A DNA stretch of 64,000 nt from Telluria mixta (lineage in GTDB: Bacteria > Pseudomonadota > Gammaproteobacteria > Burkholderiales > Burkholderiaceae_D). A program made the position numbers and the translations under genes. The DNA lies in NCBI RefSeq assembly GCF_029223865.1, contig NZ_CP119520.1, positions 3,906,001-3,970,000 of the forward strand, read 5' to 3'. Shown here piece by piece: positions 8,219 to 17,531 of the stretch (positions are counted from its first letter, which is position 1; the number at the start of each line of letters is the position of its first letter). Under the pieces are notes generated by a model. It did no database searches and was not told where the DNA came from. It saw only the letters and a program-made list of their open reading frames with translations.

Positions 8219-11074
8219 ATGATGCAACAATATAACGCCAACTCGTACCTGTTCGGCGGTAATGCGCCGTACGTGGAAGAGTTGTACGAAGCGTACCTGA
8301 ACAATCCGGGTTCCGTGCCGGACAACTGGCGCGCCTATTTCGACGCGATGCAGCACATGCCTGCCGTCGACGGTACCGCCAAGCCGGACGTGGATCACTC
8401 GTCCGTGATCGCTTCGTTCGCCGAGCGCGCCAAGCAGGGCCCGATCCGCACCGTGACCGCATCGCCGGACGCTGAACTCGGCCGCAAGCGCGTCGCCGTG
8501 ACCCAGCTGATCGCCGCTTACCGCTACCTCGGCTCGCGCTGGGCCAACCTGGACCCGCTGCAGCGCCAGGAACGTCCGCCGATCCCGGAACTCGATCCGG
8601 CCTTCTACGGCTTCACCGAAGCCGACCTGGACACCAAGTTCAACATCAGCAACACCTACTTCGGCCAGGAAGAAGCCTCGCTGCGCGACCTGCTGAACAT
8701 GTTGCGCGACACCTACTGCCGTTCCATCGGCGCAGAATTCATGTACGTCAGCGATCCGACCGAGAAGCGCTGGCTGCAGGAGAAGCTCGAGTCGATCCGC
8801 TCGACCCCGACCTTCACCGCTGAAAAGAAAAAGCACATCCTCGAGCGCCTGACCGCGGCCGAAGGCCTGGAGCGCTACCTCCACACCAAGTACGTCGGCG
8901 CCAAGCGCTTCTCGCTGGAAGGCGGCGAATCGTTCATCGCCTCGATGGACGAAGTGATCCGCCGCGCCGGCGAGCACGGCGTGCAGGAAATCGTCATCGG
9001 CATGGCCCACCGCGGCCGCCTGAACGTCCTGGTCAACACGCTGGGCAAGGCCCCGTCCGACCTGTTCGAGGAATTCGAAGGCAAGCACGCCGACGACCTG
9101 CCGGCCGGCGACGTCAAATACCACCAGGGCTTCTCGAGCGACATCTCGACCCCGGGCGGCCCGGTCCACCTGTCGCTGGCGTTCAACCCGTCGCACCTGG
9201 AAATCGTCAACCCGGTCGTGGAAGGTTCGGTCAAGGCGCGCATGGAGCGCCGCGGCGACCGCCAGGGCAAGGAAGTCCTGCCGATCCTCGTGCACGGCGA
9301 CGCCGCGTTCGCAGGCCAGGGCGTCGTGATGGAAACGCTGAACCTGGCGCAGACCCGCGGCTACGGCACGGGCGGCACGGTTCACATCGTCATCAACAAC
9401 CAGATCGGCTTCACCACGTCCGACCCGCGCGACGCGCGCTCGACGCTGTACTGCACCGACGTCGTCAAGATGATCGAGGCACCGGTGCTGCACGTGAACG
9501 CGGACGATCCGGAAGCCGTCGTGCTGGCCTCGCAGCTGGCGATGGACTACCGCACCGAGTTCCATAAAGACATCGTCGTCGACGTGATCTGCTACCGCAA
9601 GCTGGGCCACAACGAGCAGGACACCCCGGCCCTGACCCAGCCGCTGATGTACAAGAAGATCGCCAAGCACCCGGGCACCCGCAAGCTGTACGCGGACAAG
9701 CTGGCCGCGCAGGGCACCATTGCCGCCGACGGTGGCGACCAGCTCGTGGCCGCGTACCGCGCCGCGATGGACGCCGGCAAGCACACCGTGGATCCGGTCC
9801 TGACCGACTTCAAGAACAAGTACGCCGTCGACTGGGCACCGTTCCTGAACAAGAAGTGGACCGACGCCGCCGACACCGCCGTACCGCTGACCGAGCTGAA
9901 ACGCCTGGCCCAGCGCATCACGACCGTGCCGGAAAACTTCAAGCTGCACTCGCTCGTCGAGAAAGTGCTGGCCGACCGCGCCAAGATGGGCCAGGGCGAG
10001 CTGAACCTCGACTGGGGCATGGGCGAACACCTGGCCTACGCGTCGCTGCTGGCCTCGGGCTACGCCGTCCGCCTGTCGGGCCAGGACGCCGGCCGCGGCA
10101 CGTTCGTGCACCGTCACGCCGTGCTGCACGACCAGAACCGCGAGCGTTGGGACCAGGGCATCTACCTGCCGCTGGCCAACGTGTCGGACAACCAGGCCAA
10201 CTTCACCGTCATCGACTCCGTGCTGTCGGAAGAAGCGGTGCTGGGCTTCGAATACGGTTATTCGACCGCCGAGCCGAACACGCTGACGATCTGGGAAGGC
10301 CAGTTCGGCGACTTCGTGAACGGTGCGCAGGTCGTGATCGACCAGTTCATCGCCTCGGGCGAAGTGAAGTGGGGCCGCGCGTCGGGTCTCGTCATGATGC
10401 TGCCGCACGGCTACGAAGGCCAGGGTCCGGAGCACTCGTCGGCCCGTATCGAGCGTTTCCTGCAGCTGTCCGCCGACCACAACATGCAAGTCGTGCAGCC
10501 GACCACGGCCGCGCAGATCTTCCACCTGCTGCGCCGCCAGATGGTGCGCCAGTTCCGCAAGCCGCTCGTCATCTTCACGCCGAAGTCGCTGCTGCGTAAC
10601 AAGGACGCCGGCTCGCCGCTGACCGACCTGGCCAAGGGCGGCTTCCAGACCGTCATCGGCGAACTGGACGACAAGATCGACGCCAACAAGGTCAAGCGCG
10701 TGATCGTCTGCTCGGGCAAGGTGTACTACGACCTGGTCAACTCGCGCAAGACCCGCGGCACGACGGACACCGCCATCGTCCGTATCGAGCAGCTGTACCC
10801 GTTCCCGCACAAGGCGTTCCAGGCCGAACTGAAGAAGTTCCCGAACGCGACGGAAGTCGTGTGGGCGCAGGACGAGCCGCAGAACCAGGGTCCGTGGTTC
10901 CAGATCCAGCACAACGTGTTCGAAAGCATGGAAGCAGGCCAGCGCCTGGCGTACGCCGGCCGTCCGGCTTCCGCGTCGCCGGCTGTCGGCTACACCGACA
11001 AGCACGTTGCGCAGCAGAAGGAACTGCTGGACACGGCGTTCTCGAAACTCAAGGGTTTCGTCCTGACCAAATAA
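8219..11074 (+). CDS. sucA: 2-oxoglutarate dehydrogenase E1 component
   Basis: SucA is the thiamine-diphosphate decarboxylase of the 2-oxoglutarate dehydrogenase complex in the TCA cycle. The 951 residues match the full family length. The start region (SYLFGGNAPYVEELYEAYL) resembles the E. coli N-terminus that docks E2. The core includes IGMAHRGRLNVLV, HGDAAFAGQGVVMET near residue 360 and the cofactor segment INNQIGFTTSDP; the C-terminal half has the transketolase-type LPHGYEGQGPEHSSARIER. AAAGGTGAG precedes two consecutive ATGs (8219 and 8222). It is followed by an intrinsic terminator and then sucB, so E1 can be transcribed without E2. Confidence 0.98.
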   Translation: MMQQYNANSYLFGGNAPYVEELYEAYLNNPGSVPDNWRAYFDAMQHMPAVDGTAKPDVDHSSVIASFAERAKQGPIRTVTASPDAELGRKRVAVTQLIAAYRYLGSRWANLDPLQRQERPPIPELDPAFYGFTEADLDTKFNISNTYFGQEEASLRDLLNMLRDTYCRSIGAEFMYVSDPTEKRWLQEKLESIRSTPTFTAEKKKHILERLTAAEGLERYLHTKYVGAKRFSLEGGESFIASMDEVIRRAGEHGVQEIVIGMAHRGRLNVLVNTLGKAPSDLFEEFEGKHADDLPAGDVKYHQGFSSDISTPGGPVHLSLAFNPSHLEIVNPVVEGSVKARMERRGDRQGKEVLPILVHGDAAFAGQGVVMETLNLAQTRGYGTGGTVHIVINNQIGFTTSDPRDARSTLYCTDVVKMIEAPVLHVNADDPEAVVLASQLAMDYRTEFHKDIVVDVICYRKLGHNEQDTPALTQPLMYKKIAKHPGTRKLYADKLAAQGTIAADGGDQLVAAYRAAMDAGKHTVDPVLTDFKNKYAVDWAPFLNKKWTDAADTAVPLTELKRLAQRITTVPENFKLHSLVEKVLADRAKMGQGELNLDWGMGEHLAYASLLASGYAVRLSGQDAGRGTFVHRHAVLHDQNRERWDQGIYLPLANVSDNQANFTVIDSVLSEEAVLGFEYGYSTAEPNTLTIWEGQFGDFVNGAQVVIDQFIASGEVKWGRASGLVMMLPHGYEGQGPEHSSARIERFLQLSADHNMQVVQPTTAAQIFHLLRRQMVRQFRKPLVIFTPKSLLRNKDAGSPLTDLAKGGFQTVIGELDDKIDANKVKRVIVCSGKVYYDLVNSRKTRGTTDTAIVRIEQLYPFPHKAFQAELKKFPNATEVVWAQDEPQNQGPWFQIQHNVFESMEAGQRLAYAGRPASASPAVGYTDKHVAQQKELLDTAFSKLKGFVLTK

Positions 11075-11088
11075 GCAGCGCTCATTGA

Positions 11089-11115
11089 CCCCGCGCCCAC
11101 GGCGCGGGGTTTTTT
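11089..11115 (+). terminator. Intrinsic terminator between sucA and sucB
   Basis: A perfect 9-bp GC stem (CCCCGCGCC/GGCGCGGGG) with a 3-base loop (CAC) is followed directly by six T residues. It lies 15 bases after the sucA stop and 30 bases before the sucB start. This is a textbook rho-independent terminator inside what is normally a continuous operon, suggesting partial termination or a separate sucB promoter. Confidence 0.85.
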
Positions 11116-11144
11116 GCACAGAATACAAAAACGGAGTTTTTTAA

Positions 11145-12410
11145 ATGGCACAAATCGAAGTCAAGGTCCCCCAATTGTCGGAATCGGTCGCGGAAGCGAC
11201 CCTGCTGTCGTGGCACAAGAAAGTCGGCGAAGCCGTCGCGCGCGACGAGAACCTGATCGACATCGAGACCGACAAGGTGGTCCTGGAACTGCCGGCCCCG
11301 GCCGCCGGCGTGATCGTGCAAATCATCAAGAACGACGGCGGTACCGTCGTGTCGGGTGAAGTCATCGCCATCATCGATACCGAAGCCTCGGCCGGCGTGA
11401 GCCCGCTGCAGGTGACCGCTGCTCCGGCCGCCGGCGTTGAAGCCGCTGCCGCTGCCGCACCGGCTGCTGCCGCTGCCGCCACGGGTTCGAAAGGCGACGT
11501 CGCCATGCCGGCCGCCGCCAAGATCCTGGCCGACAACAACCTGACCGCCGCCGACGCCACCGGCACCGGCCGTGACGGCCGCGTGACCAAGGGCGACGCC
11601 CTGGCCGCCGTTGCGAACAAGCCTGCAGTCGCCGCTCCGGCACCGCTGCAGCAAGCCGCACCGAAGGCAGCCCTGCCGCAAGTGGCTGCACCGGCCGTCA
11701 ACCTGGGCGACCGTCCGGAAGAGCGCGTGCCGATGAGCCGCCTGCGCGCCCGTATCGCCGAGCGCCTGCTGCAGTCGCAGTCGACCAACGCCATCCTGAC
11801 GACGTTCAACGAAGTCAACATGGCGCCGGTCATGGAAATGCGCGCCAAGTACAAGGACAAGTTCGAGAAAGAGCACGGCGTCAAGCTGGGCTTCATGTCC
11901 TTCTTCGTCAAGGCCGCCGTTGCCGCACTGAAGAAGTACCCGATCCTGAACGCGTCGGTCGACGGTAACGACATCATCTACCACGGCTACTTCGACATCG
12001 GTATCGCCGTCGGTTCGCCGCGCGGCCTGGTCGTCCCGATCCTGCGCAACGCCGACCAGATGTCGATCGCCGAGATCGAGAAGAAGATCGGCGAATTCGG
12101 CCAGAAAGCCAAGGACGGCAAGCTGACGCTGGAAGACCTGACCGGCGGTACGTTCTCGATCTCGAACGGCGGCACGTTCGGTTCGATGCTGTCGACCCCG
12201 ATCATCAACCCGCCGCAGTCGGCAATCCTGGGCGTGCACGCGACCAAGGACCGCGCCGTCGTCGAGAACGGCCAGATCGTCATCCGCCCGATGAACTACC
12301 TGGCGATGTCGTACGACCACCGCATCATCGACGGCCGCGAAGCCGTCCTGGGCCTGGTCGCGATGAAGGATGCGCTGGAAGATCCGGCCCGCCTGCTGCT
12401 CGACCTGTAA
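11145..12410 (+). CDS. sucB: Dihydrolipoyllysine succinyltransferase (E2 of 2-oxoglutarate dehydrogenase)
   Basis: SucB transfers succinyl groups to CoA and forms the core of the complex. The 421-residue protein has one N-terminal lipoyl domain (residues 1-77) with the lipoylated Lys44 in the IETDKVVLE motif. An Ala-rich linker follows, then a peripheral-subunit binding domain ([11 protein letters not shown]...[12 protein letters not shown]) and the acetyltransferase catalytic domain ending with [13 protein letters not shown], whose His and Asp are catalytic. GGAG lies upstream of the ATG. An intrinsic terminator separates it from sucA, so its level may be set by read-through. Confidence 0.98.
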   Translation: MAQIEVKVPQLSESVAEATLLSWHKKVGEAVARDENLIDIETDKVVLELPAPAAGVIVQIIKNDGGTVVSGEVIAIIDTEASAGVSPLQVTAAPAAGVEAAAAAAPAAAAAATGSKGDVAMPAAAKILADNNLTAADATGTGRDGRVTKGDALAAVANKPAVAAPAPLQQAAPKAALPQVAAPAVNLGDRPEERVPMSRLRARIAERLLQSQSTNAILTTFNEVNMAPVMEMRAKYKDKFEKEHGVKLGFMSFFVKAAVAALKKYPILNASVDGNDIIYHGYFDIGIAVGSPRGLVVPILRNADQMSIAEIEKKIGEFGQKAKDGKLTLEDLTGGTFSISNGGTFGSMLSTPIINPPQSAILGVHATKDRAVVENGQIVIRPMNYLAMSYDHRIIDGREAVLGLVAMKDALEDPARLLLDL

Positions 12411-12474
12411 TCACTTTCGGAAGGGCGCGCCCGCCTGGTGCGCCCGTGCGGTTGTCTGATGGAAGGGAATGATC

Positions 12475-12813
12475 ATGATCTCCGATGAAATCAAGCGTTT
12501 GCACGAACTGCACCAGGCCGGCGCCCTGACCGACGCCGAATTCGAACAGGCGAAGGCGAAGGTATTGTCCGGCGCCTCGTCGACCGTGAACCTGAACAAG
12601 ACCGCGAGTGCCGACGGCACGTTCGCGTCCGAGCTGAACACCTTGCGCCGCTCGCGCACCGACCGCTGGCTGGGCGGTGTCTGCGGCGGCCTCGCCCGAG
12701 TCTCGGGCGTGGATGCGTGGGTGTGGCGGCTCGTGTTCACCTTGTTCACCATCACGTTCGGATTCGGGATCGTGATTTACCTGTTGTTGTGGATTTTCGT
12801 GCCGGAAGAGTGA
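12475..12813 (+). CDS. PspC-domain membrane protein with N-terminal SHOCT-like helix
   Basis: The 112-residue protein begins with a short SHOCT-type segment (EIKRLHELHQAGALTDAEFEQAKAK). After a linker comes a PspC domain (RRSRTDRWLGGVCGGLARVSG, then VWRLVFTLFTITFGFGIVIYLLLWIFVPEE) with one strong membrane segment near the C-terminus. PspC proteins take part in envelope-stress sensing; a role here is not shown. An ATG at 12469 is an alternative start, but GGAAGGG sits better for the ATG at 12475. It lies between sucB and lpdA, two genes that usually sit side by side, so it looks inserted into the complex operon. Confidence 0.85.
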   Translation: MISDEIKRLHELHQAGALTDAEFEQAKAKVLSGASSTVNLNKTASADGTFASELNTLRRSRTDRWLGGVCGGLARVSGVDAWVWRLVFTLFTITFGFGIVIYLLLWIFVPEE

Positions 12814-12846
12814 ATTTTCGGGCGAAGAACGAATACGAAACCCAAG

Positions 12847-12957
12847 ACAACGTCGTTCCCGCGAAGGCGGGAACCCAAGTTCAGTGATCGGAGCCGCAAA
12901 CAGTGCGGCTTCGCTCGGCACAAATTGGGTCCCCGCCTGCGCGGGGACGACGTTGGT
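12847..12957. repeat. REP-doublet-like interspersed inverted repeat, copy 1
   Basis: Two hairpins face each other. The left one contains GTTCCCGCGAAGGCGGGAAC, the right one GTCCCCGCCTGCGCGGGGAC. The outer ends AACGTCGT and ACGACGTT are also complementary, so the whole 110 bp can fold as one cruciform. A second copy with the same layout lies at 25646-25760. This is the form of bacterial interspersed REP doublets. It separates the PspC gene from lpdA. Confidence 0.75.
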
Positions 12958-13016
12958 TGAGTGCACGAGCAACCCTGTGTTGTTCGGCACCTCGGGAACA
13001 AAAAGGAAAACCTTAG

Positions 13017-14450
13017 ATGAGCACTGAAAAACAATTCGACGTCGTCGTGATCGGCGGCGGTCCTGGCGGCTACGTGGCCGCGATCCGCGCTGCGCAGCTG
13101 GGCTTCAAGACCGCCTGTATCGACGAATGGCAGAACGCCAAGGGCGGCCCGGCACTGGGCGGCACCTGCACGAACGTCGGCTGCATCCCGTCGAAGGCAC
13201 TGCTGCAATCGTCGGAACACTTCGAGCACGCCGGTCACGCGTTTGCCGAGCACGGCATCGACGTCGCCGGCCTGTCGCTGAACCTGGGCCAGATGCTCAA
13301 GCGCAAAGAGGGCGTCGTCAAGGCCAACAACGACGGCATCGTCTACCTGTTCAAGAAGAACAAGGTCACCTTCTTCCACGGCCGCGGCACGCTCGCCGGC
13401 AAGGCAGGCGAAGGCTACGCCATCAACGTCTCGGGCCCGACCACCGATTCGATCAGCGCGAAAAACGTGATCATCGCGACCGGCTCGAACGCCCGCGAAC
13501 TGCCGGGCGCACCGTTCGACGAGAAAGTCATCCTGTCGAACACCGGCGCACTGACCGTCGACGCCGTCCCGGCCAAGCTGGGCGTCATCGGCGCCGGCGT
13601 GATCGGCCTGGAGATGGGTTCCGTGTGGCGCCGCCTGGGTGCCAAGGTCACCGTGCTGGAAGGCCTGCCGACGTTCCTGGGCGCGGTCGACGAGCAGATC
13701 GCCAAGGAAGCGCACAAGCTGTTCACCAAGCAGGGCCTGGATATCCAGCTGGGCGTGAAGATCAACAGCGTCACCAAGGGCGACAACAACGTCACCGTGG
13801 ACTACGCCGATGCAGCGGGCGCCGCCAAGAGCGAAACGTTCGACCGCCTGATCGTCTCGATCGGCCGCGTGCCGAACACCAACGGCCTCGGCATCGAGAC
13901 CGTCGGCGTGCAGCTGGACGAGCGCGGCTTCGTGGCCGTCGACGACGAATGCCGCACCAACGTCCCGGGCATCTGGGCCGTGGGCGACGTCGTGCGCGGC
14001 CCGATGCTGGCGCACAAGGCGGAAGAAGAGGGTGTCGCCGTCGCCGAGCGTATCGCCGGCCAGCACGGTCACGTCAACTTCAACACGATCCCGTGGGTCA
14101 TCTACACCTCGCCGGAAATCGCGTGGGTCGGCAAGACCGAGCAGCAGCTCAAGAAGGAAGGCGTCGCTTACAAAGCCGGCACGTTCCCGTTCATGGCCAA
14201 CGGCCGTGCACGCGCGCTGGGCGACACGTCGGGCATGGTGAAATTCCTGGCCGACGCGGCGACCGACGAAATCCTGGGCGTCCACATCGTGGGCCCGGTC
14301 GCATCGGAGCTGATCTCGGAAGCCGTCGTCGCGATGGAATTCCGCGCGTCGTCGGAAGACATCGCCCGCATCTGCCACGCCCACCCGTCGCTGTCCGAAG
14401 CGACCAAGGAAGCCGCGCTCGCCGTCGACAAGCGTTCGCTGAACTTCTAA
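13017..14450 (+). CDS. lpdA: Dihydrolipoyl dehydrogenase (E3)
   Basis: This FAD enzyme reoxidises dihydrolipoamide of the 2-oxoglutarate dehydrogenase complex using NAD+. The 477-residue protein has the FAD motif [12 protein letters not shown] and the redox disulfide [13 protein letters not shown] (two Cys separated by four residues). The NAD-binding motif is [16 protein letters not shown], and the C-terminal active-site motif [15 protein letters not shown] holds the His-Glu pair. It is the third gene of the sucA-sucB-lpdA group, separated from sucB by a PspC gene and a repeat, and followed by a hairpin terminator. Confidence 0.98.
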   Translation: MSTEKQFDVVVIGGGPGGYVAAIRAAQLGFKTACIDEWQNAKGGPALGGTCTNVGCIPSKALLQSSEHFEHAGHAFAEHGIDVAGLSLNLGQMLKRKEGVVKANNDGIVYLFKKNKVTFFHGRGTLAGKAGEGYAINVSGPTTDSISAKNVIIATGSNARELPGAPFDEKVILSNTGALTVDAVPAKLGVIGAGVIGLEMGSVWRRLGAKVTVLEGLPTFLGAVDEQIAKEAHKLFTKQGLDIQLGVKINSVTKGDNNVTVDYADAAGAAKSETFDRLIVSIGRVPNTNGLGIETVGVQLDERGFVAVDDECRTNVPGIWAVGDVVRGPMLAHKAEEEGVAVAERIAGQHGHVNFNTIPWVIYTSPEIAWVGKTEQQLKKEGVAYKAGTFPFMANGRARALGDTSGMVKFLADAATDEILGVHIVGPVASELISEAVVAMEFRASSEDIARICHAHPSLSEATKEAALAVDKRSLNF

Positions 14451-14480
14451 TACCTGTATGACCCGGGCTTCGGCCCGACT

Positions 14481-14514
14481 GGGGGTGGACGGCAGCGCTG
14501 TCCACCCCCATCTT
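14481..14514 (+). terminator. Probable terminator after lpdA
   Basis: A perfect 10-bp stem (GGGGGTGGAC/GTCCACCCCC) with a 9-base loop is followed by ATCTTT. The U-run is short, so termination may be incomplete. It lies 30 bases after the lpdA stop and just before zapE. Confidence 0.6.
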
Positions 14515-14529
14515 TATGCGGCTCTTTTC

Positions 14530-15627
14530 ATGAACGTCCAAGAGTACTACCAGCACGCGCTGACCGAGCGCGGATTCAAGTCCGATCCCGCGCAACAGCG
14601 CGCCGTCGACCGCCTGCAGGAGGCCTACGACGACTGGGTCGCGTACAAGTCGCAGCGCTCGTCCGCGTTCAAGCGCCTGATCAACCGTCCCGACGTCCCG
14701 CAGGGCGTCTACATGTGGGGCGGTGTCGGACGCGGCAAGTCCTTCCTCATGGACAGCTTCTACTCGGTCGTGCCGGTCGTGCGCAAGACGCGCCTGCACT
14801 TCCACGAATTCATGCGCGCGGTGCACCGCCAGCTCGACGAGCTGAAAGGTGTGGAAGACCCGCTGATCGAGGTCGCCAGGCGCATCTCGAAGAAATACCG
14901 CCTGATCTGCTTCGACGAATTCCACGTCAGCGACGTGGCCGACGCGATGATCATGTACAACCTGCTGTCCGCGCTGTTCGCCAACGGCGTGTCGTTCGTG
15001 ATGACGTCGAACTACGACCCCGACAAGTTGTACCCGGACGGACTGCACCGCGACCGCATGCTGCCCACGATCGCGCTGATCAAGGACAAGCTGGACGTCA
15101 TGAACGTCGACGCCGGCATCGACTACCGCCACCGCGCGCTGGAACAGGTGCAGGCCTATTACACGCCGCTGGGCGCGACCTCCGACCATGCGCTGCGCGA
15201 GACGTATGCGAACCTCGCCGACACGGCCGACGAGGATCCGCGCGTGCACATCGAGCAGCGCGAGCTGCGTGCGCTGCGGCGTGCGGGCGGCGTGATCTGG
15301 TTCGATTTCGCCACCTTGTGCGGCGGCCCGCGCTCGCAGAACGACTACCTGGAACTCTCGAGCCAATTCCATACCGTGATCCTGTCGGGCGTGCCGCGCA
15401 TGTCGGCCGCGATGTCGTCGGAGGCGCGCCGCTTCACGTGGCTGATCGACGTGTTCTACGATCACAAGGTCAAGCTGATCATGTCGGCCGAGGTCGAGCC
15501 GGAACTGCTGTACACCGAGGGCGCGATGTCGAACGAGTTCCATCGCACGGTGTCGCGTATCATTGAGATGCAGTCGCGTGAATACATGCTCGCCGAGCGG
15601 CGCGGCGCGGCCGACTCGCTGGCCTGA
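14530..15627 (+). CDS. zapE: Cell division protein ZapE (AFG1-like ATPase)
   Basis: ZapE is a P-loop ATPase linked to Z-ring constriction in E. coli and related to yeast Afg1. The 365-residue protein has Walker A GGVGRGKS (residues 64-71), Walker B LICFDEFHV, and downstream family motifs such as FVMTSNYDPDKLYPDGLHRDRMLPTI. I chose the ATG at 14530 because it gives the usual N-terminus (MNVQEYYQHAL); the upstream in-frame ATG at 14458 would read through the lpdA terminator hairpin. It follows lpdA, an arrangement common in betaproteobacteria. Confidence 0.93.
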   Translation: MNVQEYYQHALTERGFKSDPAQQRAVDRLQEAYDDWVAYKSQRSSAFKRLINRPDVPQGVYMWGGVGRGKSFLMDSFYSVVPVVRKTRLHFHEFMRAVHRQLDELKGVEDPLIEVARRISKKYRLICFDEFHVSDVADAMIMYNLLSALFANGVSFVMTSNYDPDKLYPDGLHRDRMLPTIALIKDKLDVMNVDAGIDYRHRALEQVQAYYTPLGATSDHALRETYANLADTADEDPRVHIEQRELRALRRAGGVIWFDFATLCGGPRSQNDYLELSSQFHTVILSGVPRMSAAMSSEARRFTWLIDVFYDHKVKLIMSAEVEPELLYTEGAMSNEFHRTVSRIIEMQSREYMLAERRGAADSLA

Positions 15628-15644
15628 ACGATCAAAGGAACCGA

Positions 15645-16316
15645 ATGAAAGCAGACTTCGTCACAGACACCCGTACCCGCTTGCGCGCGCTCGCCGTCGC
15701 CTTGTCCGCTGCGTTGCTTGCCGCGTGCGCCAGCCAGGACGTGGTGCCGCGCGAGGTGCCGCCGCCGCCCGTGACGTCCGTCGCGCAGGCCGACCAGCAG
15801 CTGGCCGCCGTCGCGCTCGAGCGCAAGGCGATCGAGGCCCGCTTCGCGGAACGGGAACACGTCTGCTACGACAAGTTTTTCGTGAATAACTGCCTCGACG
15901 AGGCGAAGGAACGCCGCCGCAGCGCGCTTGCCGCCCAGCGCGCGATCGAGGTGCAGGCCGAGCGCTTCAAGCGGCAGGCAATCGTCGAGGAGCGCGACCG
16001 CAACCTGGCCGAGGCGGAACGCCGCTTCAAGGAACAGGAAGCGCGCCTGGAGGCCGAACCGCCGAAGCCCGCGCCCGAACCGGTGCCGGTGCCGCCGCCG
16101 CGCAAGCCGACGGCGCCCCAACGCCTGGCCGAGCGCGACGCCCGCCTGCGCGCGCAGCAGCAGCAGGAGGCGGCGAACGCCGGCAAGCGTGCGCAGAACG
16201 TGCGCGACTATGAGGCGCGCAAGGCCCAGTCGGAAGAACGCCAGCGCAAGGTCGCCGAGCGCAAGGCGGAGAAGGCGGCGAAAGCAGCGAAAGAGGCCGC
16301 GGACGCCAACAAGTAG
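15645..16316 (+). CDS. Predicted lipoprotein with long charged coiled coil
   Basis: The 223-residue protein has a hydrophobic signal segment ending in the lipobox LLAAC (Cys about residue 28), so it should be lipid-anchored. The rest is Ala/Glu/Arg/Lys-rich helix with strong coiled-coil character, broken by a proline-rich segment (EPPKPAPEPVPVPPPRKP), and it ends in a Lys/Ala-rich tail. The sequence ERKAIEARFAEREHVCYDKFFVNNCLDEAKERRR holds two Cys that could pair. AAGGA precedes the ATG. I do not recognise a characterised family; uncharacterised proteins of this type are common downstream of zapE in this group (from memory). Confidence 0.7.
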   Translation: MKADFVTDTRTRLRALAVALSAALLAACASQDVVPREVPPPPVTSVAQADQQLAAVALERKAIEARFAEREHVCYDKFFVNNCLDEAKERRRSALAAQRAIEVQAERFKRQAIVEERDRNLAEAERRFKEQEARLEAEPPKPAPEPVPVPPPRKPTAPQRLAERDARLRAQQQQEAANAGKRAQNVRDYEARKAQSEERQRKVAERKAEKAAKAAKEAADANK

Positions 16317-16355
16317 GGTAGGCATTTGAGGCCGGGGCCTCAAATGAAACGTGCC

Positions 16356-17126
16356 TTATGGCCGGTCGCCGACCGGCTTGACGAGCTTGACGATGGCCAT
16401 GCTGCAGTTCCCGCCCTTGCCCTGCGACCGCTCGCCGGCCTTGTTGATCAGCATCTCGGACGCCTGACGGGGGCTGGCCTTCGCGGTCACGGTCGCCAGC
16501 TCGGCATCCGTGAAGAAATGCCACAGACCATCCGAGCACAGCAGGAACACATCGTTCGCCGCAAGATCCAGGCGCTGGCCGAACGTAATGAACGGATCCT
16601 TGCGGCTATTGCCCATCACATTCAGCAACAGCTTGGACTTGCGGTGGTTCTTGGCCGCATCCGGCGGCAGGCGGTCGCTCGATACGAGGTGCTCGACATA
16701 GGCGGCGTCGCTCGTGCGCGCCAGGCACCTGCCGTCGTGGAAGTAATACAGGCGCGAATCGCCCACGTGGGCCCAGACGGCCTCGCCGTGCGGCGTCAGG
16801 ATGAGCCCGACGAAGCTGGCATGCGCCTGGACCTGCGTCGTGACGGCATTCATGTTGATGACCAGGTGGGTTTCCTGCACGATGTCGCGCAACAGTTGCT
16901 GCAGGCGCTCCACGGACGGTCGGTCGCCCGGCTTGAATTCGTCGAACACCTGCTTGGCCGTGTGCAGGACCTGTTCCGCGCCGGCCGCGCCGGCGATGCC
17001 GTCGGACAGCACGGCCAGGGCGTAGCCGGGCGCGCGGGCGCCGGTCATGAGCGCGACGCGGTCGTTCTGCTGGGGGCGGTTACCGATATGCTGGGCGGTT
17101 CCCGCTTCTAACTTGTATGAGGTCAT
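16356..17126 (-). CDS. PP2C-family protein Ser/Thr phosphatase
   Basis: The 256-residue protein shows the PP2C motif order: GNRPQQNDRVALM near the N-terminus, LSDGIAGAAGAE (the DG metal site), WAHVGDSRLYYF, VSSDRL, and LLCSDGLWHFFTD. The last motif, usually D-N/I-T-V-V-V, reads GGNCSMAIVKL, so the usual aspartate metal ligand is absent. This could lower activity or be a subfamily trait. It acts in the cytoplasm to dephosphorylate proteins; no kinase gene is adjacent. It is transcribed away from the YdcH-like gene and converges on the lipoprotein gene. Confidence 0.85.
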   Translation of the reverse strand: MTSYKLEAGTAQHIGNRPQQNDRVALMTGARAPGYALAVLSDGIAGAAGAEQVLHTAKQVFDEFKPGDRPSVERLQQLLRDIVQETHLVINMNAVTTQVQAHASFVGLILTPHGEAVWAHVGDSRLYYFHDGRCLARTSDAAYVEHLVSSDRLPPDAAKNHRKSKLLLNVMGNSRKDPFITFGQRLDLAANDVFLLCSDGLWHFFTDAELATVTAKASPRQASEMLINKAGERSQGKGGNCSMAIVKLVKPVGDRP

Positions 17127-17296
17127 AAACGTGGCTTTCCGATGCCGCCATGCCGGACTTTGTTGGCGGCAACGACGGTGTAGTTTAAACTATGCACCGG
17201 TTTGCACTTTAGTTGCAAGCCGTAACAATGAATAGCGCGCCGCCCCGAGTCAGCGGGCATGCGTCTTCCCACCCCTTTACGCTTAACTGTTCGGAA

Positions 17297-17506
17297 ATGC
17301 CTAACATGATCGACGTCCAGGAGATCCACCGCCGTATTATTGAACTCGACGTGGAACATCGCGACCTCGATGCTGTCATCGACATGCTGACCCGCGACGG
17401 TCACGCCGACCAGTTGCAGTTGCGCCGTCTGAAGAAACGCAAACTGCAGTTGAAGGACCACATCACACTGCTGAAAATGCAGTTGGTGCCGGACGTGCCG
17501 GCATAA
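17297..17506 (+). CDS. YdcH-like small protein (DUF465)
   Basis: This small basic, helical protein (about 69 residues) matches the DUF465/YdcH family: an N-terminal EIHRRIIELDVEHRDLDAVID followed by LRRLKKRKLQLKDHITLLK. Family members form short coiled coils of unknown function. The start is uncertain: ATGs at 17297 and 17306 both give the family N-terminus, while the in-frame starts at 17213 and 17228 add residues that do not look conserved. It precedes the DinG-like helicase gene by 25 bases. Confidence 0.8.
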   Translation: MPNMIDVQEIHRRIIELDVEHRDLDAVIDMLTRDGHADQLQLRRLKKRKLQLKDHITLLKMQLVPDVPA

Positions 17507-17531
17507 GCCCACATTTTTACGCAGTCCCATT

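Noticed and set aside
8174..11128. A 984-codon open frame antisense to sucA
   Set aside because: High-GC genes leave long open antisense frames; the product is Arg/Val/Leu-rich with no recognisable domain, while sucA is unambiguous.
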